Origin: Pseudomonadota bacterium
Lineage (GTDB): Bacteria; Pseudomonadota; Gammaproteobacteria; Burkholderiales; Ferrovaceae
DNA: 33,211 nucleotides
Reading direction: 5' to 3'
NCBI GenBank assembly: GCA_021796835.1
Contig: JAKABO010000006.1
Coordinates: 67,325 to 100,535 of the forward strand
Shown: positions 9,924-18,446 of the stretch, piece by piece
Numbering within the stretch: position 1 is the first letter of the stretch
Layout of the letters: each line of letters begins with the position of its first letter
Notes under the pieces: model-generated
Told to the model about the DNA's origin: nothing
What the model saw: only the letters and a program-made list of their open reading frames with translations
The model's database searches: none
Program-made: the position numbers and the translations under genes

Positions 9924-11568
9924 CACCCATCATACGGGTAATCTGCCATTGCTGGGCAATGGACAAGAGATTATTGACAACCCAGTACAGTACCAGACCA
10001 GCCGGAAAGAAGAAGAACATGAAACTGAAGGCAAGGGGCATGAACTGCATCACCTTTGCTTGCACGGGGTCTGCCGGCTTGGGGCTCATGCGCTGTTGCA
10101 AAAACATGGAAGCGGTCATGATCAGGGGAAGGATATAAAAAGGGTCGGGGGCGGATAAATCATGAATCCACGCAAAGAAGGGTGCATGACGCAATTCCAC
10201 CGCGCCCAGCAACACCCAATAAAGAGAAATGAAAACAGGAATCTGTACCACCATGGGTAAACACCCCCCCAAGGGATTTATTTTCTCCGTCTTGTACAAC
10301 TCCATCATGGCCTGATTCATGCGTCCCTTGTCATCCGCATACTGTTGGCGGATTCTTTCCATCTTGGGCTGAACCACGCGCATCTTGGCCATGGATTTGT
10401 AGCTTGCTGCAGACAGCGGGAAAAAGGCCAATTTGATGGTTACCGTCAGCAAAATGATGGCAACGCCCCAATTTCCTACCAACCCATGAATCCAGGAGAG
10501 AAATTGGAACATGGGCATGGCGATGATGGTCAGCCAACCATAGTCGATGGTCAAATCCAGGCCGGGTGCGAGGGACTTGAGTTTTGCGCCCTCCTGCGGC
10601 CCGGCATAAAGAGGCACCGATACATCCGCACTCCCCTGTGGCTGGATCGTCCCCATGGGCAGGATGACCCCTGCGGTGTACAAATCATTCCCGACCTTGC
10701 GTGTAAAGAATTCGCGGGGGACGCCGCTAGGGGGTAACCAGGCAGAGACGAAATAATGTTGGAGCATGGCAAGCCAGCCATCATTGGCATTGACTGGGTA
10801 GTCTTTTTTTCCCTTTTCAATGTCGGAGAAGGAAATTTTTTGGAATTTTGTGGCTTGGGTGTAAACCGCAGGTCCTGTATAGGTGCTGACAAAGCGGGGG
10901 TCACCGGGAGGAGCTTTGGAAACCCGTAAAAACTGGAAATAGGCAGAGGGAGACAGGGGGGCAGAAGATAGGTTTTTCACCTTTGTTTCAACACCGATGA
11001 CGTAACTTCCCCGCTTGAAGTGGTAAATTTTCGTCACAGAAACCACCCCCGGCACTTCCGTGGTCAGAGGGACAGAGATATCCTCCTGGCCCGGTTCCAG
11101 AGAATAATTCGTCCCTGGCGACTGGTAAATCGAAGTATGGTTCGGCAGATGATCTCCCAGCAAACCGCTCTGGGCAACATAGATCAGGCTGGAATGATCT
11201 TCGAACAGGTCTACAGGACGATGTTCGTTCTCAGCCGAAAGATGATGATTCAATTTCAAACTGCGCAGATCTGCGCCCACCGTATCGATGTCTGCATCGA
11301 ACAGGTCGGTATGAACCAGAATTCTTTGACCATGGGTCAAGTCAGAGGGTGTAACCACTGCGCCCGACGACGAAGCCGTGGGGGCAACAGGCACCGAACC
11401 CGAGGATGAGGATGTGGCAACGGAAGACGCCCCACTGGAAGCGCTGGGTGCGGGAAGCGCACTCATCCCTGCGACCGGCCTTTTTCCCTGAGAAGCTTGC
11501 CAGGCGTCCCACAGCATAAAACTGGATAGCGTAAAGATGATCAAAGGGATGATTCGTTGCAGTTTCAT
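9907..11568 (-). CDS. yidC: Membrane protein insertase YidC
   Basis: YidC inserts and folds inner-membrane proteins, alone or with Sec; known clients include ATP synthase subunit c. The 553-residue protein has an N-terminal membrane anchor (about 6-20). A Ser/Ala/Val/Pro low-complexity linker covers about 38-75, and the large periplasmic domain typical of Gram-negative YidC follows. The conserved core has five helices, with signatures GNWGVAIILLTVTIKLAFFPLS and NPLGGCLPMVVQIPVFISLYW (each read here as two adjoining parts). The start at 11568 places MKLQRIIPLIIF first; a longer ORF to 11679 would run back through yidD. GTGAGAG precedes the ATG. Confidence 0.96.
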   Translation of the reverse strand: MKLQRIIPLIIFTLSSFMLWDAWQASQGKRPVAGMSALPAPSASSGASSVATSSSSGSVPVAPTASSSGAVVTPSDLTHGQRILVHTDLFDADIDTVGADLRSLKLNHHLSAENEHRPVDLFEDHSSLIYVAQSGLLGDHLPNHTSIYQSPGTNYSLEPGQEDISVPLTTEVPGVVSVTKIYHFKRGSYVIGVETKVKNLSSAPLSPSAYFQFLRVSKAPPGDPRFVSTYTGPAVYTQATKFQKISFSDIEKGKKDYPVNANDGWLAMLQHYFVSAWLPPSGVPREFFTRKVGNDLYTAGVILPMGTIQPQGSADVSVPLYAGPQEGAKLKSLAPGLDLTIDYGWLTIIAMPMFQFLSWIHGLVGNWGVAIILLTVTIKLAFFPLSAASYKSMAKMRVVQPKMERIRQQYADDKGRMNQAMMELYKTEKINPLGGCLPMVVQIPVFISLYWVLLGAVELRHAPFFAWIHDLSAPDPFYILPLIMTASMFLQQRMSPKPADPVQAKVMQFMPLAFSFMFFFFPAGLVLYWVVNNLLSIAQQWQITRMMGDGVKS

Positions 11569-11575
11569 AGGACTC

Positions 11576-11785
11576 TCACGGAACGGGATCGTAGCCCCCG
11601 GGATGCCAGGGGTGACATTTACACAAACGTTTTGCCGCCAAGCCGATACCACGCACTGCCCCGTGCCGAAGGATGGCATCGTGAGCGTATTGGGAGCAAG
11701 TTGGATAAAAACGACAAGAACGGCCCAGAAAAGGACTTAAGCAGAGTTGGTAGGTGCGGATGAGGAACTGTAAGAATCGCGACAT
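11576..11785 (-). CDS. yidD: Membrane protein insertion efficiency factor YidD
   Basis: YidD is a small membrane-associated protein that assists YidC-dependent insertion. The 69 residues contain the family core: an amphipathic N-terminus ([18 protein letters not shown]), then [16 protein letters not shown] with its paired cysteines, then [18 protein letters not shown]. Length and motif order are normal. The gene overlaps the 3' end of rnpA by 49 nt in another frame and ends 7 nt before the yidC start, the arrangement seen in many proteobacteria. Confidence 0.95.
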   Translation of the reverse strand: MSRFLQFLIRTYQLCLSPFLGRSCRFYPTCSQYAHDAILRHGAVRGIGLAAKRLCKCHPWHPGGYDPVP

Positions 11786-12102
11786 TTATGACTGAAATCC
11801 GTCAAGCATTCCAATTCCCCATAAAGGTGGGTCCGGTCTTCATGGGTAAAGATTTTTTTATGAACCAGAACCACATCAAGACCACTCAATTGCGTTAGAT
11901 GCTTTCTCACCCATTCACGGCAAAACCGTCTCATGTAGTTACGCCCGACCGCACGCCGACATACTTTACGACCCACGACCTGACCGAAGCGTAAATCGTC
12001 ACTTCCGTTAGGTTTGACAAGTATTCTGAAATGGTGAGTCGAGCGACTGATTCTCAGGGAAAAAACCGCCTCAAAATCAGCCCGCCCTGAAAGGGTGATC
12101 AA
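11737..12102 (-). CDS. rnpA: Ribonuclease P protein component
   Basis: RnpA is the basic protein subunit that helps the catalytic RNA of RNase P mature the 5' ends of tRNAs. The 121-residue product shows [12 protein letters not shown] near the N-terminus and the RNA-binding signature [18 protein letters not shown], the RNR-type motif of the family. VVLVHKK follows. The ORF begins with TTG at 12102, and an in-frame stop lies about 18 nt upstream, so no ATG is available. There is no clear ribosome site, and coupling to rpmH 25 nt upstream is plausible. The C-terminus is Ser-rich and overlaps yidD. Confidence 0.9.
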   Translation of the reverse strand: MITLSGRADFEAVFSLRISRSTHHFRILVKPNGSDDLRFGQVVGRKVCRRAVGRNYMRRFCREWVRKHLTQLSGLDVVLVHKKIFTHEDRTHLYGELECLTDFSHKCRDSYSSSSAPTNSA

Positions 12103-12127
12103 CCGATTGATTTTTTAATCACCGGAT

Positions 12128-12262
12128 TCAAACAGCCAATCGGGCACGACCCTGCGCACGGCGTGCTCTGATGATGGCACGTCCTCCACGGGTTTTCATT
12201 CGCACGAGAAAACCATGAGTGCGCTTTCGTTTGGTAACCGATGGTTGGTAAGTACGTTTCAT
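12128..12262 (-). CDS. rpmH: 50S ribosomal protein L34
   Basis: This 44-residue protein is too short for many gene finders but unmistakable. From the ATG at 12262 it reads [20 protein letters not shown] and then an Arg-rich tail with [20 protein letters not shown] and RARLAV at the end, the complete L34 sequence. AGGA lies 7 nt upstream of the ATG. It is the first gene of the leftward operon and has its own consensus-like promoter. Confidence 0.97.
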   Translation of the reverse strand: MKRTYQPSVTKRKRTHGFLVRMKTRGGRAIIRARRAQGRARLAV

Positions 12263-12295
12263 GGCATTTTCCTAGACTTCACTAATGAACCCATG

Positions 12296-12325
12296 ATTAC
12301 ACCTCAAAACAGTGGGTTATGTCAA
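12296..12325 (-). promoter_or_regulatory. Sigma70-type promoter of rpmH
   Basis: On the minus strand a perfect -35 TTGACA (plus coordinates 12320-12325) is separated by 18 nt from TGTAAT (12296-12301). The expected transcript starts near 12289, giving a leader of about 27 nt with AGGA before the rpmH ATG. Confidence 0.75.
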
Positions 12326-12332
12326 GAAAAAA

Positions 12333-12341
12333 ATATCCACA
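12333..12341 (+). promoter_or_regulatory. Near-consensus DnaA box upstream of rpmH
   Basis: ATATCCACA differs from TTATCCACA at one base. It lies 7 bp upstream of the rpmH -35 element and about 100 bp upstream of dnaA, so it could serve either promoter. A single box is weak evidence by itself. Confidence 0.45.
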
Positions 12342-12383
12342 TTCACCCGTATCCAGCGGTGAATAACTTCGTTTGGACTGGGG

Positions 12384-12389
12384 TAGAAT
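12384..12389 (+). promoter_or_regulatory. Possible -10 element of the dnaA promoter
   Basis: TAGAAT matches TATAAT at five of six positions and lies 54 nt before the dnaA start. No good -35 sequence is present at 16-18 nt upstream, so this is only a candidate. Confidence 0.3.
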
Positions 12390-12391
12390 GG

Positions 12392-12415
12392 AGGGTAAAC
12401 AATCGTTTTTACCCT
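12392..12415 (+). other. Hairpin in the dnaA leader
   Basis: AGGGTAAA at 12392-12399 pairs with TTTACCCT at 12408-12415 around an 8-nt loop, giving an 8-bp stem that ends 28 nt before the dnaA GTG. It has no following T-run, so it is not a standard terminator. It may be an mRNA leader structure or an operator. Confidence 0.5.
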
Positions 12416-12443
12416 GCCCTCAGCTCGTAAGGTACCCCCCACT

Positions 12444-13802
12444 GTGTCTATTTTTCCGGCTTCAGAACGATGGCAACAAACCCTGCTGAATCTTCAGGCA
12501 GAATACACCGAATCCCAATTCAATACCTGGATAAAACCTCTCTCGGAGGTGATCGAAAATAATCAGGTTTTCCTGATTGCGCCCAATCGATTCATCCTGC
12601 AGTGGGTCAAGGAACGTTATCTCCAACGCATCGAAGAACTGGCTCGGGATCAAGGATTGGATTCGGTGATTTTGCAACAGAAGGAGAATAACACGATCCT
12701 CCCCGAGAATTCTTTGCCGGCTCCAGAGGCGAATCCTCAGGACCCGCTGGCCAGAACGGTGCTTCAACCGGATCCAGCCGAACGCTCCCAACTCAACCGA
12801 ACCTTCAATTTTGATAACTTTGTGAACGGTAAGGCCAACCAACTAGCTCGTGCAGCCGCCCTACAGGTCGCTGAAAATCCGGGAAAAGCCTATAACCCCC
12901 TCTTCGTTTATGGCGGAGTGGGGCTCGGCAAGACGCACTTGATTCAAGCGATCGGAAACAACCTGCTGGAACGGAACCCCCAAGCACGGGTACGTTACAT
13001 CCATGCGGAAAAGTATGTCTCCGATGTCGTCCGTGCCTATCAACACAAATCCTTTGACAGTTTCAAGCAGTATTACCACACCCTGGATCTGTTGATGATC
13101 GACGATATCCAGTTCTTTGGGAACAAAACGCGAACCCAGGAAGAATTTTTCTTTGCATTCAATGCATTGGTTGAATCACACCGACAAATCATCATCACCT
13201 GCGACAGTTTTCCAAAAGAGATCTCGGGCATGGAACCTCGCCTCGTCTCACGTTTTGGTTGGGGATTGACCGTTGCCATCGAGCCTCCTGAACTCGAGAT
13301 GAGAGTGGCTATCCTGATCAGCAAGGCGCACAAGGAATCGATCCTCCTTGAAGAATCCGTTGCTTTCTTCATTGCCAAGCATATTCGCTCAAATGTACGT
13401 GAACTGGAGGGAGCTTTGAAACGGGTAGTCGCATACGCACGTTTTCGTAATGAACCCATCAGCGTCATTTCCGCACGAGAGGCCCTGAAAGATGTTCTGG
13501 CACTGCAACACCGACAAATTTCCATTGAAAACATCCAGAAAACCGTTGCGGATTACTACAAGATCAAAGTCAGCGACATGTTTTCCAAAAAACGTACCCG
13601 CAATCTTGCCCGACCCCGACAAATGGCGATGGCCCTGGCCAAGGAAATTACCAGTCTCAGCCTGCCTGACATCGGTGAATCCTTTGGTGGACGAGACCAC
13701 ACCACGGTGCTCCATGCCTGCAGAAAAATCCAGGAACTCTGCAGCAGCGATCAAACGACCCAGCGGGATTTCGAGGCTTTGAACAGTATTCTCAATGGAT
13801 AA
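12444..13802 (+). CDS. dnaA: Chromosomal replication initiator DnaA
   Basis: DnaA binds origin boxes and melts oriC as an ATP-dependent oligomer. The 452-residue protein has domain I (about 1-80) and a short linker. Its AAA+ core carries Walker A GGVGLGKT at 157-164, Walker B LLMIDD at 216-221 and the SRF arginine near 270. Domain IV ends with the box-reading signature [15 protein letters not shown] at about 415-429. Translation starts at a GTG, with AAGG 11 nt upstream, a weak site that would keep expression low. The leader contains an 8-bp hairpin. It is transcribed away from rpmH and toward dnaN. Confidence 0.98.
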   Translation: MSIFPASERWQQTLLNLQAEYTESQFNTWIKPLSEVIENNQVFLIAPNRFILQWVKERYLQRIEELARDQGLDSVILQQKENNTILPENSLPAPEANPQDPLARTVLQPDPAERSQLNRTFNFDNFVNGKANQLARAAALQVAENPGKAYNPLFVYGGVGLGKTHLIQAIGNNLLERNPQARVRYIHAEKYVSDVVRAYQHKSFDSFKQYYHTLDLLMIDDIQFFGNKTRTQEEFFFAFNALVESHRQIIITCDSFPKEISGMEPRLVSRFGWGLTVAIEPPELEMRVAILISKAHKESILLEESVAFFIAKHIRSNVRELEGALKRVVAYARFRNEPISVISAREALKDVLALQHRQISIENIQKTVADYYKIKVSDMFSKKRTRNLARPRQMAMALAKEITSLSLPDIGESFGGRDHTTVLHACRKIQELCSSDQTTQRDFEALNSILNG

Positions 13803-14024
13803 ACCGGAAGAAGGTACAAGTACGGTATAAATCAGGGGAAACCTGGGGACACTTTGTGGATAACTCGGAAAATTAAAAAAAATTCCGGGTTATCCACAAA
13901 GCAATCCAGTGAAAAATAGGTTTATCAACACCCTTTGAAAGGATCCATCATTATGTTTTTTAATATGTTTAATGAGTTTTCCCGATATCTTGCCCACTCT
14001 TATCATTAACTATTAGAGGGATAT
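13803..14024. other. Probable replication origin (oriC) between dnaA and dnaN
   Basis: This 222-bp gene-free stretch holds two perfect DnaA boxes: TGTGGATAA at 13855-13863 (minus orientation) and TTATCCACA at 13890-13898 (plus). A one-mismatch box, TTATCAACA, follows at 13922-13930. From about 13950 to 14015 the sequence becomes AT-rich (for example TTATGTTTTTTAATATG), as expected of an unwinding element. The neighbouring dnaA, dnaN and gyrB and two nearby parS sites support origin identity. No terminator is evident. Confidence 0.7.
13852..13901. repeat. 19-bp-arm inverted repeat carrying two opposed DnaA boxes
   Basis: Arms 13852-13870 and 13883-13901 are complementary except for one position. 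They are separated by 12 bp of only A and T. Each arm contains one perfect DnaA box, so the two boxes face in opposite directions with an AT-only centre. Confidence 0.85.
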
Positions 14025-15134
14025 ATGACAACCATAGTAATAGTAAGAGAAAATCTTCTTACGGCTTTGCAACCCTTGCTCAGCATCGTTGAGCGACGTC
14101 AAACCATGGCGGTTTTGAATAATGTCCTGATAGATACCTTCGAAAACCAGTTGCAGGTCCATGGAACCGATCTCGAGATCCAGGTGAAGACCCGTTCTCC
14201 GGCGGAACAGGTCAGTGAACCCAGTGCCATACTGGTTTCTGCCCGAAAACTTCATGACATCGTACGTAGTCTTCCAGAAAACAGCCTTCTGACTCTGGAC
14301 CAGAGTGCGGGTAAAATGGTGGTACGTTCCGGCAAGAGCCGGTTCAACCTGTTGACTCAGGAGGGAGCGTCCTTTCCCAGCATGGCCCGTGCACAGGATG
14401 AAGGAAAACGCATCACCCTGACCCAAAAACTCCTCAAAAGCCTTCTGGAGCGAGTACAATATGCGGTGGCGCAGCAGGATGTTCGTTTTTATTTGAACGG
14501 GACCTATCTGGCGATCGAGGGGGATCAGGTCACTGCGGTGGCGACTGACGGTCACCGGATGGCTTACACGACCCATCGGATGGATCAGGCCTTCGATAAG
14601 GTTGAAGCCATCCTGCCACGGAGGTCGGTCAGTGAATTGATCAAACTGTTGCAACCCAGCGATGATCCTGTGGAGTTGACGTTTTATTCGGCTCAGGTGG
14701 AATTCAGGTTTTCTCAAACCGAATTCCTTACCAAGGTCATCGAAGGCAAGTATCCCGATTATCAAAGGGTAATACCGACGACGCATTATCGGCATTTCAC
14801 CCTCTCGCGACTTTCCCTGTTGCAGGGCTTGCAACGTGCTTCCATTCTGTCCAACGATAAGGTGCGGGGAGTTCGGTTCCTGCTGACGCAGGGGAATCTG
14901 GCCATCATCTGTTCCAACAGTGAACAGGAAGAGGCCCACGAGGAACTGGAAGTGGAATACACTCAGGAGCCTTTGGATATAGGTTTTAATATCAATTACT
15001 TATTGGAAGTTCTCCAACATTTGAGCGTGGATCAGGTGACCTGCTCTTTCGGAGAAACGGGAAGCAGCATGTTGATTACACTCCCTTCTGCCGAACTCCA
15101 GTTCAAATATGTTGTCATGCCCATGCGAATTTGA
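14025..15134 (+). CDS. dnaN: DNA polymerase III subunit beta (sliding clamp)
   Basis: The beta clamp is a ring dimer that holds DNA polymerase III and other enzymes on DNA. The 369-residue length fits the three-domain fold. Recognisable segments include LSIVERRQTMAVLNNVLI near the N-terminus, ATDGHRMA in domain II, and the C-terminal YVVMPMRI (MPMR/L is the family ending and part of the partner-binding cleft). An AGAGGG lies 5-6 nt before the ATG. It follows dnaA after the origin-like spacer. Confidence 0.97.
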   Translation: MTTIVIVRENLLTALQPLLSIVERRQTMAVLNNVLIDTFENQLQVHGTDLEIQVKTRSPAEQVSEPSAILVSARKLHDIVRSLPENSLLTLDQSAGKMVVRSGKSRFNLLTQEGASFPSMARAQDEGKRITLTQKLLKSLLERVQYAVAQQDVRFYLNGTYLAIEGDQVTAVATDGHRMAYTTHRMDQAFDKVEAILPRRSVSELIKLLQPSDDPVELTFYSAQVEFRFSQTEFLTKVIEGKYPDYQRVIPTTHYRHFTLSRLSLLQGLQRASILSNDKVRGVRFLLTQGNLAIICSNSEQEEAHEELEVEYTQEPLDIGFNINYLLEVLQHLSVDQVTCSFGETGSSMLITLPSAELQFKYVVMPMRI

Positions 15135-17597
<2,463 letters not shown>

Positions 17598-17604
17598 GGG
17601 ATCA

Positions 17605-18441
17605 TCAACCCAGGGACTTTAACCAACTCCTTGCCCGGTCCAGGAAATACCTCGGGGTGGGCGAGGGTTCGGGAAGGCGCAGGGTGGTGACGGGCGATCC
17701 GCGACGCAAAAAATGGCGGTCAAAAGTGGATTGGGTCATCCCCCATTTCTTGAGGAACTGCCTGCGCCCGTCGTTTTTTTTGACTTTTCCCGTTGAGCGG
17801 GACATGAAGTGGTAAACGCGGGCTGCCCCGACTCCAAGGAAGATGCGGCAACCGGCCTGCCACATCTTCATGGAGAAATCATTGTCGCTGCTCATGCCCG
17901 GGGAAAACTCCAGGCTATATCCCCCCACCTTTTTCCACCAGTTCCGATGAACGACCGTCGGTGGCCACGTTGCGCCATACCAGTCCGGAATCACGAGTTG
18001 TGGAAGGTCCCGGATCAGATCTTGAGCCCGAAAGGAAGCCGGATCCCGACCATAATCCGCCACGATGGCACAGGCGTTGCCGGAAGCCACGGGTTCGATC
18101 ATCGTTCCGGAAATCATGAACGCCTCGGTATCCAGTGACTGAATGCAGCGTTTAAGTTCCACGTCCCACTGCGGCAGACAAACCATGTCGTCGTTCAGGT
18201 AGACCAGATAGGGGTAGTTTGCCCGTTCCGCAATCTGGTTGATGGCCTGGCAAATTCCGATGTTTTCCGTGGAATGGGTATGAACGATGCCCTGCTCCTG
18301 AACCCATTCCAGGGTTCCATCCGTTCCCTCATTGACGTGCAGGATCACCTCATAGGGAAACTGGGTGTATTTTTCCAGATAAGTCAGGCACTGCTTCAAT
18401 AACGCCAGATTGTTCCATGTGGGGATGAGTACCGACCACAT
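17605..18441 (-). CDS. Family 2 glycosyltransferase (GT-A fold)
   Basis: This 278-residue protein resembles inverting nucleotide-sugar transferases of family GT2. It opens with SVLIPTWNNLALLKQCL, then has EVILHVNEGTDGT and NIGICQAINQ. The metal/nucleotide-sugar DxD-like motif is LNDDM at about 94-98. Later segments WKKVGGYSLEFSPGMSSDNDF and FMSRSTGK fit the acceptor half. There is no membrane helix or signal peptide, so it is probably cytoplasmic. Donor and acceptor cannot be predicted. It starts 5 nt after the topA stop on the same strand and its stop is only 7 bp from the gyrB stop. Such a gene is not a usual partner of topoisomerases. Confidence 0.85.
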   Translation of the reverse strand: MWSVLIPTWNNLALLKQCLTYLEKYTQFPYEVILHVNEGTDGTLEWVQEQGIVHTHSTENIGICQAINQIAERANYPYLVYLNDDMVCLPQWDVELKRCIQSLDTEAFMISGTMIEPVASGNACAIVADYGRDPASFRAQDLIRDLPQLVIPDWYGATWPPTVVHRNWWKKVGGYSLEFSPGMSSDNDFSMKMWQAGCRIFLGVGAARVYHFMSRSTGKVKKNDGRRQFLKKWGMTQSTFDRHFLRRGSPVTTLRLPEPSPTPRYFLDRARSWLKSLG

Positions 18442-18446
18442 GAAAA

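Noticed and set aside
12358-12366. GGTGAATAA as a DnaA box upstream of dnaA
   Set aside because: Two mismatches to the 9-mer; expected by chance in AT-rich spacers.
12215-12430. Small plus-strand ORF ahead of dnaA
   Set aside because: It begins inside rpmH on the opposite strand and crosses the rpmH promoter and dnaA leader hairpin; no ribosome site or coding character.
14013-14939. 308-codon minus-strand ORF opposite dnaN
   Set aside because: Shadow of dnaN; its end also runs into the AT-rich origin spacer and no family is recognisable.
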